Below, in pieces: positions 23,953 through 32,504 of a stretch of DNA of 64,000 bases (position 1 is its first letter; the number at the start of each line of letters is the position of its first letter). A model generated the notes under the pieces. The model saw nothing but the letters and a program-made list of their open reading frames with translations, did no database searches and was not told where the DNA came from. Both the position numbers and the translations under genes were made by a program. Origin of the DNA: CAWAND01 sp963783335. Lineage in GTDB: Bacteria > Chloroflexota > Anaerolineae > Anaerolineales > E44-bin32. The stretch is from contig CAWAND010000010.1 in assembly GCA_963783335.1 (NCBI GenBank), forward strand, positions 1,116,001 through 1,180,000, in the 5' to 3' direction.

Positions 23953-24693
23953 TCAGCCCGCAAACTGCCAGGGGCAAAGGCGCTGGTGCAGCCAGTCGAC
24001 AGCGAAATACAGGCCCAGGCCCAACAGGCTCATGGCGAGCACGCCGGCATACATCTTGGGGTAGTTGAGCATGGTGCTGCCGTTGAGATAGATGTAGTAG
24101 CCGAGGCCGCGCTGGGTAGCGAACAACTCGGCGATGTAGAGCACGGCCACGGCCGTGCCAACGGATTGGCGCAGCGCCGTCAAAATGGCCGGCAAACTGG
24201 CCGGCAGGTAGACGAAGCGGAACAGGGCACGACGGCCGGCTCCGAGGCTGGACACCGAGTGAAGCAGCTCCGGTCGAATGCCAGCCGCCTGATCCCGCAC
24301 CAGGACCAGGATCTGGAAGAACAGGATCATGAAAATGATCACAATCTTTGGTAAATCCCCAACCCCAAGGAAGAGCAAAACCACAGGCACCAGAACGACC
24401 TTTGGGATAGGGAAGAGGATGTAGATCAAGGGCGCAAACAGGCGGTCCAGGCGCTTGGATTGGCCCAGGACCAGGCCGGCCGGCACGGCCAGCAGGACCG
24501 AGAGGGCCATGGATGCCACAACTCGCCACAGGCTGGCCAGGAAATCAACCCCCAGCGAGCGCGGCAGCTCGGTGGCGAAGGTCGCCAGGACGATCCACGG
24601 CGGGGGGAGGATCGGCCGATGAACCAACCAGGCCAGCCCCTGCCAAATGACCAGCAGAGCCAAGGCTGCCAGGCCCAGCTTGCCGCGCGTCAT
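23953..24693 (-). CDS. ABC transporter permease, nitrate/sulfonate/pyrimidine-precursor type
   Basis: Encodes 246 residues with about six membrane segments and the EAA-like loop of binding-protein-dependent permeases (GAGRRALFRFVYLPASLPAI, about 150-169). It resembles SsuC/ThiX-type permeases. Its ATG overlaps the TGA of the ATPase gene (ATGA), so the two are coupled. It sits between the ATPase and the ubiE-like gene; see the SBP entry for the possible cargo. Confidence 0.85.
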   Translation of the reverse strand: MTRGKLGLAALALLVIWQGLAWLVHRPILPPPWIVLATFATELPRSLGVDFLASLWRVVASMALSVLLAVPAGLVLGQSKRLDRLFAPLIYILFPIPKVVLVPVVLLFLGVGDLPKIVIIFMILFFQILVLVRDQAAGIRPELLHSVSSLGAGRRALFRFVYLPASLPAILTALRQSVGTAVAVLYIAELFATQRGLGYYIYLNGSTMLNYPKMYAGVLAMSLLGLGLYFAVDWLHQRLCPWQFAG

Positions 24694-25463
24694 GCTGAGA
24701 TCTCCAAAGCTTGGCGCAGCGAATGCACCATGTCTGAATAGGCCTTCCGGCTGCGGAACTCAGGCGTGGCCGCCCCGGGATTCTCGAAGATCCTGGGGCG
24801 CGAATTGGGAAGGTCTCCCAGCACAAGCACATGCGAGCCCATCAACGCCGCCTCCTCGATGGCGTGGGTCACCATGACCGTCGTCAGGCCGCGCTCGTGG
24901 CGAAGCTCCAGGGTAAGGTTCTGAAGGCTCTCGCGTGTGGGGGCATCGAGTGAGGCGAAGGGCTCATCCATGAGGAGCAGGTCGGGATGCAGGGCCAGCG
25001 TGCGGGCAATGGCGGTGCGCTGGCGCTGGCCGCCAGAAATCTGGCCCGGAAAGCTGTCCGCCACGGAGTCCAACCCGAGCCGATCGAGCCAAGGGTCAAC
25101 CCGCCGCTGCACGCGCACCACGATCTCGTCACGCGGGGCGTGGGTGCCATCGGGACCATAAAAGCCGCGGATACGAAGCCCCAAGGCGATGTTTTCGCGC
25201 ACGCTGGCCCAAGGCAGCAGGCCGTAGTCCTGAAGAATCAGGCCCGTTTTGGGGCGCGGGCGAGCCAGCAACTCTCCGGCGACCTGGATTTGGCCCTCAT
25301 TCGGAAATCGAAGTCCTGCCAGAAGGTACAACAGAGTGGACTTGCCGCAGCCGGAAGGGCCGAGCACGCTCCATGCGTCACCGGGATCGACATGCCATGA
25401 GAAGTCCTGGAAGACCGGGCGGCCGTCGACGTAGCGGAACCCGACATTGCGCACATCGATCAT
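24690..25463 (-). CDS. ABC transporter ATP-binding protein, SsuB/TauB type
   Basis: Encodes 257 residues. Walker A GPSGCGKST (about 36-44), Q-loop LILQDYG near 75, signature ISGGQRQR near 143, Walker B LLLMDEP (about 165-171) and the H-loop VTHAIEEA near 198 are all present. It powers the importer with the adjacent permease and binding protein. Spacing to the binding-protein gene is 30 bases; no strong ribosome site is visible. Confidence 0.9.
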   Translation of the reverse strand: MIDVRNVGFRYVDGRPVFQDFSWHVDPGDAWSVLGPSGCGKSTLLYLLAGLRFPNEGQIQVAGELLARPRPKTGLILQDYGLLPWASVRENIALGLRIRGFYGPDGTHAPRDEIVVRVQRRVDPWLDRLGLDSVADSFPGQISGGQRQRTAIARTLALHPDLLLMDEPFASLDAPTRESLQNLTLELRHERGLTTVMVTHAIEEAALMGSHVLVLGDLPNSRPRIFENPGAATPEFRSRKAYSDMVHSLRQALEISA

Positions 25464-25493
25464 GGGCTGATCCGCAGCGTCGGGCTCATGACC

Positions 25494-26453
25494 TTATTTC
25501 GGCAGGTAGGCGGACGTGACCGAATCCGTATAGCTCACATCGGTTTCGACCAACCCCTTGTCGTGGGTCCACGCCAGGACGTCCTCGAACTGCGCCTTGG
25601 AGGGCACGCTGCCAGCCGGGAAATCCGGAATCTTGTAGCTGCCGATCAGCGGGGCGGGGACCAGGCTCTTTTCGGTCAGGAGATCGGACCACTTGGACTT
25701 GTCGGCATTGACATCGGCGGCCGCCTTCTGGACGGCGGCCAGGAACCCGCGCACGGCCTGCGGATGGTCCTTGATAAAGGCAGAGCGGAAGGAAATCACG
25801 CTGTTGCCGATCGGCGGGTCCGAACTGTCGTCGACAATGACTTTGGCGCCCTGCTGAATTGCAAGCGAAGCCAGGGGATCGGGCAGGTTGGCCGCCTTGA
25901 GTTCGCCCGAGTTGAGCAGCGCCATACGATCCGGGATCTTGGGCACGGCGAGTGTCTTGATGTCCTCCGGGGCGAAGCCGGCGTCCTCGAGCAATCGGTC
26001 GGTGGTGTATTCGATAACCGTCCCTTCAGAGACCCCGATCTCGACGCCCTTGAGATCCTCGATGGTATTGATGCCGCTGTCTTTGGCGGCCAATATGCGG
26101 TACTGCGGGAATTCCTTCGACGCAGTGCGGGCGAAATCGACGATTTGGATTTGGGTCTGGTCCTTGTTGTAGAGCATGGTCGAGACAAGATCGTTGATCA
26201 TGGCGTCGGCTTGTTCGGACTGCATCAGTTGATCGCGTTCGGCGGCCGACGACACCGGGATGAACTTAACCTGGACGCCCTCCTTTTCGAAATAGCCTTC
26301 CGCCTCGGCGACGTACATGGGAAGCGCGTCGAGAATTGGGAGGACGGCCACCCGCACGGTCTCCGGCCCGGATGTGCCTCCGGAGCAGGCTGAGAGCAGC
26401 GGGGTGAGCAGGATGGCAGGGAGAACAAAGAAAGACAGAAGACGTTTGACCAC
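25494..26453 (-). CDS. NMT1/SsuA-type solute-binding lipoprotein
   Basis: Encodes 319 residues. The signal peptide ends in the lipobox LLSACSG (cysteine near 23), so the protein is lipid-anchored. The mature part follows the NMT1/ThiY/SsuA pattern (PMYVAEAEGYFEKEGV near 44-59, then INTIEDLKGVEIGV). Ligands of this family include sulfonates, nitrate, thiamine precursors and aromatics; the ligand here is unknown. The GTG start has AAGGAG 7 bases upstream and lies 12 bases past the UbiA stop, so the importer is in one operon with the prenyltransferase. Confidence 0.85.
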   Translation of the reverse strand: MVKRLLSFFVLPAILLTPLLSACSGGTSGPETVRVAVLPILDALPMYVAEAEGYFEKEGVQVKFIPVSSAAERDQLMQSEQADAMINDLVSTMLYNKDQTQIQIVDFARTASKEFPQYRILAAKDSGINTIEDLKGVEIGVSEGTVIEYTTDRLLEDAGFAPEDIKTLAVPKIPDRMALLNSGELKAANLPDPLASLAIQQGAKVIVDDSSDPPIGNSVISFRSAFIKDHPQAVRGFLAAVQKAAADVNADKSKWSDLLTEKSLVPAPLIGSYKIPDFPAGSVPSKAQFEDVLAWTHDKGLVETDVSYTDSVTSAYLPK

Positions 26454-26465
26454 AGAGCAGCTCCT

Positions 26466-27350
26466 TTATACCAGCGACACTGGAAGCAGCAGGGCTCCCA
26501 GCGTGCCAACAAAGAGCGTGATGCTGATCACGCTGTTAAGGTTGAAAAACGCGAAATTCAGACGGCTCAGATCGGAGGGTGTGACCAGGACATGTTCGTA
26601 GGCCAGCAGAGCGAGTGTGACGATGGTCCCCAGCCAGTAGGGGAGTCCCAGATGAAGGCTCCATCCGAGGCCGATCAACAGCAGGCCGGTCACGATGTGG
26701 CTTGCGGAGGACAGGCGCAAGGCGGTGGGAATGCCGTAAATGGCTGGGATGGCGTGCAGGCCTTCTTTGCGGTCGAACTCGACGTCTTGGCAGGCATAAA
26801 TCATGTCGAAGCCGCCGATCCAGAATGTCACCACCCCCAGCAGCAACCAGGCGGGGAGGTCGGCGGGGGTGAACAGCGAGCCGCGGACGGCAGCCCATGC
26901 ACCCATCGGAGCCAGCCCGTCGGTGAAACCCAGAATCAGATGCGAAAGGCTTGTAAAGCGCTTGGCGAAGGGGTATCCAAGGACAAACAACAACGCCCCA
27001 GGCAGCAGACGAAACGGAAGCGGCCCGAGCATGTATGCCGCCAGCGCCAGCACGATAGCAGAGAAGGCCATCCCCAGCCATGCCGTCGAGGCTGCGATCT
27101 GGCCAACCACGAGCGGCCGCCTCGCCGTACGTGGATTGCGTGCATCCAGTTCACGGTCGGCCAGACGATTGGCACCCATGGCGAGCGTTCGAGCGGCGAC
27201 CATTGCCAGGGTGATCCAAATGAAATCATGCCAGGAGGGGAGCCCCTCGGCGGCCAGGATCATCCCCAAATAAGCGAATGGGAGCGCGAAGATAGTATGC
27301 TCGAACTTGATGAGTTCGAGAAATGCACGGGTACTTTTCAGGACGCGCAT
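26466..27350 (-). CDS. UbiA-family prenyltransferase (4-hydroxybenzoate/MqnP-like)
   Basis: Encodes 294 residues with about eight membrane helices and the two aspartate motifs of the family: NRLADRELDARN (about 66-77) and DVEFDRKEG (about 190-198). These bind Mg and the prenyl diphosphate. The enzyme attaches a polyprenyl chain to an aromatic acid in quinone synthesis; UbiD- and UbiE-like genes nearby fit a futalosine-type menaquinone route (MqnP), but UbiA for ubiquinone-like products is not excluded. The ATG at 27350 was chosen because upstream residues are non-hydrophobic and overlap the promoter. Confidence 0.82.
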   Translation of the reverse strand: MRVLKSTRAFLELIKFEHTIFALPFAYLGMILAAEGLPSWHDFIWITLAMVAARTLAMGANRLADRELDARNPRTARRPLVVGQIAASTAWLGMAFSAIVLALAAYMLGPLPFRLLPGALLFVLGYPFAKRFTSLSHLILGFTDGLAPMGAWAAVRGSLFTPADLPAWLLLGVVTFWIGGFDMIYACQDVEFDRKEGLHAIPAIYGIPTALRLSSASHIVTGLLLIGLGWSLHLGLPYWLGTIVTLALLAYEHVLVTPSDLSRLNFAFFNLNSVISITLFVGTLGALLLPVSLV

Positions 27351-27394
27351 GGACAGTCCATGAGGGGTTTGGCAGGGGTACGGACAACTGCTGA

Positions 27395-27403
27395 ATTCTA
27401 ACA
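27395..27403 (-). promoter_or_regulatory. Extended -10 promoter of the ubiA-like operon
   Basis: TGTTAGAAT on the minus strand, 44 bases before the UbiA start and just past the terminator of the preceding gene. Confidence 0.4.
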
Positions 27404-27436
27404 TGTCGGCAGGGCTGCGGAATGGTGAGAATCAAG

Positions 27437-27473
27437 CGGCCGCTGGTTTGGTATGGTTCCAAACCAGCGGCCG
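27437..27473 (-). terminator. Strong hairpin between molybdopterin oxidoreductase and ubiA-like genes
   Basis: Perfect 15-bp stem CGGCCGCTGGTTTGG/CCAAACCAGCGGCCG with loop TATGGTT, 40 bases past the stop of the oxidoreductase on the minus strand. No long U-tract follows. Confidence 0.65.
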
Positions 27474-27513
27474 GAGGCACCCGTCGCCTGCTTGTTGCCA
27501 GGCGGCAGAATGG

Positions 27514-29121
27514 TTAGATGCGAACGCGCATGCTGTCTGTGCCGGTGGCGCCGTCCGGGTAAGGGTCGCCCGGCTGGGTGATCTGCAGGTCACCGTTGCC
27601 ATCGTAGGCGCGTACCTGGAAGTTGTGGCTGCCGGGGGACGGATCCCAATCATAGCGCCATTGCACCCAGGTCAACGGGCTGAGCGCCGGGAGGCGAAGC
27701 TCAACTTCGGTCCAGGGGCCTTCATCGACGGAAAGTTCGACCTTGCTGATGCCGCGCGTGCCGGCCCAGGCGATGCCGCCCACCGGAATCTTGCCGGTGC
27801 CGGGATCGGGTTGATCGACGGCCACCGTGTCGATGACAGAAGTGGTTCTCGGGATGGCGGTTTGGCTCCAGCCGCGCTCGACCCAGTATCCACGACCGCT
27901 GTTGTCGACAGCTTCCATATGGGTAATCCATTTGGGCTGCTTCATCCCGTAGTGGCCGGGAATGTAGATCCGCAGGGGGAAACCATGCTCGATCGGAAGC
28001 GGCACACCGCCCATCGAGTGAACCATGAGCACGCGTTCATCCATCGCTTCTTCGATGGAAAGGCTCTCGTAGAATCCGTCGGCAGCTTCCATTTGGATCG
28101 CCGTGGCACCATCGCGCAGCCCGACTTCGGCAAGCAAGTTTCTGAGGGGCACACCTGTCCAGCGGGCGGTGCTGGTGAGATCGCCGCCGACCGGATTAGA
28201 GATACACTGCATCGTCACCACCTGGCTCACGGATGGACGGTTGACCAGATCCGGAATCTTGTAGGTGGTGGGTTGAACAACCAGGCCGTCAAACTTCATC
28301 TCCCAGGTGGAGCCGTCAAGCGCCGGCGGCAGGGTGTTGATGTCGATGCGGTAGAAATCGGCATTGGAGGTCAGCTCGGGTCGGGTTCCAGGCGCTGGCG
28401 GAATCCGCGCTTCAAGGGTTGCTTGGGGCGGCGAAGCCGCTGGCCCCGAGGTATCGCCGCTGCCGATATTCGGCGTCGCGCCGGTGGCGGAAGCCGTCGG
28501 CCTGGGTCGACTTGCGATCGAGGCCAGCGCGTATGAGCCCAAGCCGATGCCGAGCGAGGCACCCAGCACATAAAGGAACTGGCGGCGGTCGACGACGCCA
28601 ATCTCTGTCGTCTCGGCGTGGGCCCGGCCCGCACCCAGCAGGAGCCAGGTTAATACGTAGCTCCAAGCAAACGAAAGGGCGGCGATCCACAGGATCGTGG
28701 TCAACCAGCCCACCGGTCCAACACCCAGGGCCGCCTCGACCGCTATGGACATCAGTGCCACCAGGCCGCCGCCAACCAGGCTGATCATGCCGCGCCTTTC
28801 CGGGCGGATTCGCAGCGCATATGCCAGGGCCACACCAAACACGGCACCCCCAGCGATGAACTGACCGATGGCAATGGTCTGCTCGATCAGCTTGGCGGTG
28901 GAGTTGGTCGCGCCCAAGTTGAGCCCGCGGATGAGACTGACCATGGTATGAATAACGGTCGTGATGAGTGCACCGGGCAGAATGCGGGTCATCCAGTCAA
29001 AGCTGTCGAACGGAATGAACGGAAGCTTCAGCCACTGCAGGCCAAGGTAGTTCAGGGCCACAAAGGCAATCCCCGTGAGTAGCCCGAGCGCGGCTGCCGA
29101 CAAGATCCACATACGTTTCAT
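27514..29121 (-). CDS. Membrane-anchored molybdopterin-dependent oxidoreductase (sulfite-oxidase fold)
   Basis: Encodes 535 residues. The first 200 contain about six membrane segments. After a Ser/Thr/Pro-rich linker, residues about 255-430 form an oxidoreductase molybdopterin-binding domain with the probable Mo-ligand cysteine in TMQCISN (near 300), and the last 100 residues form a Mo-co dimerisation-like Ig domain. Substrate is unknown; sulfite, nitrate or methionine-sulfoxide-type chemistry is possible. The ATG at 29121 has GGAGG 8 bases upstream. The catalytic part probably faces the outside. Confidence 0.8.
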   Translation of the reverse strand: MKRMWILSAAALGLLTGIAFVALNYLGLQWLKLPFIPFDSFDWMTRILPGALITTVIHTMVSLIRGLNLGATNSTAKLIEQTIAIGQFIAGGAVFGVALAYALRIRPERRGMISLVGGGLVALMSIAVEAALGVGPVGWLTTILWIAALSFAWSYVLTWLLLGAGRAHAETTEIGVVDRRQFLYVLGASLGIGLGSYALASIASRPRPTASATGATPNIGSGDTSGPAASPPQATLEARIPPAPGTRPELTSNADFYRIDINTLPPALDGSTWEMKFDGLVVQPTTYKIPDLVNRPSVSQVVTMQCISNPVGGDLTSTARWTGVPLRNLLAEVGLRDGATAIQMEAADGFYESLSIEEAMDERVLMVHSMGGVPLPIEHGFPLRIYIPGHYGMKQPKWITHMEAVDNSGRGYWVERGWSQTAIPRTTSVIDTVAVDQPDPGTGKIPVGGIAWAGTRGISKVELSVDEGPWTEVELRLPALSPLTWVQWRYDWDPSPGSHNFQVRAYDGNGDLQITQPGDPYPDGATGTDSMRVRI

Positions 29122-29254
29122 GGGCGAGGTCCTCCATAATTTGGGTCGTGACACGCGTCCAGTCTAGAATCCCAGGCTTACGAGGACATTACAGGGAACA
29201 AGAACTGGAAGCGTGCCAAAGCCGAGTTCATCCAGGTCAAGGCTGAACTCCGAT

Positions 29255-29260
29255 TAGAAT
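29255..29260 (+). promoter_or_regulatory. -10 box of the MFS gene (leaderless)
   Basis: TAGAAT ends 9 bases before the ATG at 29270 with no ribosome site in between. Confidence 0.45.
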
Positions 29261-29269
29261 GGACGACTC

Positions 29270-30506
29270 ATGAATTCTAAAGCCGCAGTGCGCATTACCC
29301 GCACCCTCTTCGCCACACAGAGCATGGCCTCGGCCGCGCTTTTCGCCTCGGTCACCCTGGCATCCATTGTGGGGGCCGAGCTTTCAGGCCGGGCCGCCTG
29401 GGCTGGTGTCCCATCCGCCAGCCAGCTGGGCGGTGTGGCCGTGTCGGCCTTCATCTGGGGCGCCTTGATGGAGAAGTTTGGGCGGCGCGCCGGCCTGCTT
29501 GCCGGGGCCAGCCTGGGAATCGTGGGGGCAGCCGTTGCCACCGGAGGCGTCTTGGCCCGATCATTCTGGATCCTCATCCTGGGCCTGACGCTGATGGGCA
29601 TCTCGCGCGCAGCGACGGATCAGGGACGATTTGCGGCTGCCGACGTGCATCCGCCCCAGAGTTCGCGCTCGGGCCCTGTCGATGGTGGTTTTCGGTGGCA
29701 CCATCGGTGCGATTGTGGGGCCGCTGCTTGTGGGCCCCTCCGGCGTGTGGATGACTCAGCTCGGGTTGTCCGAGCTGTCAGGCGGCTTTCTGGCGGCCGT
29801 GGTTCTGATGGCGGCGGCCACCATGATCCTGTTTTTCGGACTCCGTCCGGATCCCAAGCTGCTGGCAGCCGAGGTGGAGAAGAATATTCAAACCTCACCC
29901 ACCAGCGGAGGCTCCGGCCGGAAGCTCGGCGACATCCTGCGCGATCCCGGGGTCTTGTTCCCCATGACGGTGATGATCACGGCGCAGTTGGTGATGGTGC
30001 TGGTCATGGTCATCACGGCCTTGTACATGAAAGCCAACCAGCATTCCCTCTCCAATGTATCGATCGTCATTTCGTCGCACACGGTGGGGATGTTTGCCTT
30101 CTCTGTGGTTTCCGGCCGGCTGGCGGACCGCTTCGGTCGAGCGCCGGTGATCCTGGCGGGAGGGCTGACCTTGATGCTCGCATCCCTGGCGGCCGGTCTG
30201 ACCTCCGATCTACTGCCTCTGGCCGTGGCGCTTTTCTTTGTGGGACTCGGATGGAATCTGTGCTACGTGGGAGGCTCGTCGCTGCTTTCGGATCACTTGC
30301 GGGCCGGTGAGCGCTCCCGGACGCAGGGCCTCAACGACACACTGGTGGGTTTGGTGTCAGCCGTAGGGAGCCTGTCGAGTGGGTTCGCGTTCGCCGCACT
30401 GGGGTACGCAGCCATTGGCCAGATAGGGGCCTTGATCTGCTTGATCCCGGTCGCTCAGGGTGTGCTTTGGACGTGGCGCGGCCGGCGGGCGCTGGCCGTC
30501 GGTTAG
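29270..30506 (+). pseudogene. Frameshifted major facilitator superfamily transporter
   Basis: Twelve-helix MFS exporter-type protein split in two frames. The first part has the loop-2 motif GALMEKFGRRAG (about 64-75) and runs to AAADVHPP; the second part continues as RVRARALSMVVFGGTIGAIVGP with the motif RLADRFGRAP in the second half. Removing one C from the CCCC run at 29654-29657 joins them into a protein of about 411 residues. Since the break sits in a homopolymer it may be a sequence error. The substrate is unknown. It is divergent from the molybdopterin oxidoreductase and convergent with ubiD. Confidence 0.8.
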
Positions 30507-30521
30507 AGTCGGACCTCCACC

Positions 30522-31991
30522 TCAGCTCCCCAACCCCAACTGTTTCCAGATGTCATCCACGCGAGATTTCACCTCGGGACTCATCTCAATGCGCTGCGGC
30601 CAACCCCGGCTGTAGCCTTCCTCTGGCAGCTTGGCGGTGGCGTCAATGCCGATCTTGCCCCCATACGAATGGGCGTAGGACGCGTGATCCAAATCGTCCA
30701 CTGGACCCATGGTCAGTTCAAGGTCATGCGACCAATCGACATTGCCCAAAGCCTGCCAGGCTGACATCGAAGGATCCTGGACGTCGACCCATTCATCGAC
30801 GATCACCAGGCACTTGGCCAACATCATCAGGCCGAGGCCCCACAGGCCGTGCATCACTTTGCGAGCGTGCCCGGGGTAGCGCTTGTGGATGGAGACCAGC
30901 ACCAAGTTGTGAAACACGCCTTCGGCCGGCATGCACACATCCCTGATTTCCGGCATGAACAAACGCATCAGAGGTAAGAAGAGCCGCTCGGTGGCTTTGC
31001 CCATCCAGACGTCCTCCATGGGAGGCACCCCAACGATTGTGGTGGGGTAGATGGGATCCCGCCGATGGGTGATGGCGGTGAGGTGGAACACGGGGTAGGG
31101 TTCGACGGGTGTGTAGTAGCCGGTGTGGTCGCCGAATGGCCCTTCGGGCAGGTGCTGGTTGGGGTCGACATAGCCTTCGAGGACGATTTCGGCTTGTGAT
31201 GGGACCTCGAGGGGCTGGCTGACACAGTCCACGAATTCGACCGGCTTGCCGCGCACCCAGCCCGCCAGCAGGTACTCATCGATGTTGGGCGGAAGGGGCG
31301 CGGAAGCGCACCACATGCTGGCCGGGTCGCCGCCCAGCACGATAGCTGCGGGGATCTTGTCTTTGTGGATTTGAAGTGCGACGCGCTCGTGCTCGGCGCC
31401 TCCCTTGTGGCGCTGCCAGTGCATCAGAAGGCGCTGGTCGTCGACGACCTGCAGCCGGTACATGCCCACATTGCGGGTTCCGGTCTCTGGATCGCGCGTG
31501 ATGACCTGGGGCAGCGTGATAAAGCGGCCGCCGTCTTCCGGCCAGCAGCGCAGGATCGGCAGGCTTGCCAGGCTCGGGTGGTCTTTCTCGACGACTTCTT
31601 GGACGGGTCCGCTGCGGGCTTTGGAAGGTCCCAAGCCGATCGACCGCAAAGCGCCCAAGAAATCCTGGCCCCGGGAAAGCATCCCGCCGAGGCCCTGGGG
31701 CAGGCGAAAATCCAACAGGTCGTTCAAGCGATCGCCCAGTCCATCGAGGTCGTCAACGCCCAGCGCGCTGGCCATGCGCTGGGCCGAGCCGAACAGGTTG
31801 ATGGCTGCCGGCAGGCCGAATCCATCGACGTTCTCAAACAACAACGCCTTGTTAGCAGCCGCCGGGCCTTTGCTGACGCGGTCGGTGATCTCGGTGATCT
31901 CGAGATCGCGCGAAACAGGCTGGGTGATGCGGACCAATTGTTGGTCCTGCTCCAGGCGTTCCAGGAAGGCGCGCAGATCGTTGATGGGCAT
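30522..31991 (-). CDS. ubiD: UbiD-family decarboxylase
   Basis: Encodes 489 residues of the prenylated-FMN-dependent UbiD family. Visible are TRNVGMYRLQ (about 170-179), MHWQRHKGGAEH (about 189-200) which contacts the cofactor phosphate and metal, and the catalytic E-x-PFGDHTGYY stretch (about 277-287). It removes a carboxyl group from an aromatic quinone precursor. Together with the UbiA- and UbiE-like genes this suggests quinone synthesis. A UbiX flavin prenyltransferase, needed for the cofactor, is not in the window. An extended -10 box is 30 bases upstream. Confidence 0.9.
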   Translation of the reverse strand: MPINDLRAFLERLEQDQQLVRITQPVSRDLEITEITDRVSKGPAAANKALLFENVDGFGLPAAINLFGSAQRMASALGVDDLDGLGDRLNDLLDFRLPQGLGGMLSRGQDFLGALRSIGLGPSKARSGPVQEVVEKDHPSLASLPILRCWPEDGGRFITLPQVITRDPETGTRNVGMYRLQVVDDQRLLMHWQRHKGGAEHERVALQIHKDKIPAAIVLGGDPASMWCASAPLPPNIDEYLLAGWVRGKPVEFVDCVSQPLEVPSQAEIVLEGYVDPNQHLPEGPFGDHTGYYTPVEPYPVFHLTAITHRRDPIYPTTIVGVPPMEDVWMGKATERLFLPLMRLFMPEIRDVCMPAEGVFHNLVLVSIHKRYPGHARKVMHGLWGLGLMMLAKCLVIVDEWVDVQDPSMSAWQALGNVDWSHDLELTMGPVDDLDHASYAHSYGGKIGIDATAKLPEEGYSRGWPQRIEMSPEVKSRVDDIWKQLGLGS

Positions 31992-32020
31992 GGGGGGCGC
32001 TCCAATTCGGGTGTGGCGGG

Positions 32021-32029
32021 ATTATAGCA
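32021..32029 (-). promoter_or_regulatory. Extended -10 promoter of ubiD
   Basis: TGCTATAAT on the minus strand, a perfect extended -10 box, 29 bases before the ubiD ATG. Confidence 0.6.
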
Positions 32030-32237
32030 AATCAGCGTTGGGCGCTCGGGCTTTACCCAGCGGCCGGAACTTGGTCTTCCTCCAAGAGTCGGCCCGTCCC
32101 TTGGATACGATGCGCGGCGAGCGTGCAGCTGCCGGGGAAGGTGAACCGGGTTTGGGCGGGCAGGTGAGGCGCAAGCCCGGTTGAGGCGGGGGTCAGGGAA
32201 TAATCAGCCGCCGGCCGGAAGGACTCCTTGATGGATT

Positions 32238-32504
32238 CTAGCTGTCCGAGGGCAGAAACCTGGCTGCCAACTCGCTCCAGCTGGGCTCGGTGAGCGTGGT
32301 CCCATCTTCAAAGACGATGGTGGGCACACTGACAAAGCCATGGTTGATCTGCTTGACGGTGGCGCGCGCCTCCTCCGAGAGTTCGACATCGATCCACTCG
32401 TAGGCGATGTCGTGCTGCTCCATGAAGCGTTTGGCGAGACGTGTGTCGGCGCACCAGTCAGATCCATACATCCGGATTGTGCCTTCTTTCACAATATCAG
32501 GCAT
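32238..32504 (-). CDS. Glutaredoxin-like protein (monothiol motif)
   Basis: Encodes 88 residues of the mycoredoxin/NrdH-like glutaredoxin fold: an opening IRMYGSDWCADT with a single active-site cysteine (CADT instead of CxxC), and the cis-proline loop VSVPTIVF near 58. The second cysteine is replaced by threonine, so a monothiol or bacillithiol/mycothiol-type mechanism is likely. The ATG chosen overlaps the end of zwf (ATGCCTGA), implying co-translation with the pentose-phosphate enzyme that supplies NADPH. Starts at 32537 or 32471 are alternatives. Confidence 0.7.
   Translation of the reverse strand: MPDIVKEGTIRMYGSDWCADTRLAKRFMEQHDIAYEWIDVELSEEARATVKQINHGFVSVPTIVFEDGTTLTEPSWSELAARFLPSDS

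Noticed and set aside
23879..24529. N-terminal extension of the ubiE-like frame
   Set aside because: It overlaps the permease gene on the same strand in another frame and has no similarity; the GTG at 23878 gives a normal UbiE length.
32477..32494. Degenerate palindrome TTGTGCCTTCTTTCACAA
   Set aside because: Two mismatches in one half site and placed inside the glutaredoxin coding region; not counted with the seven good copies.
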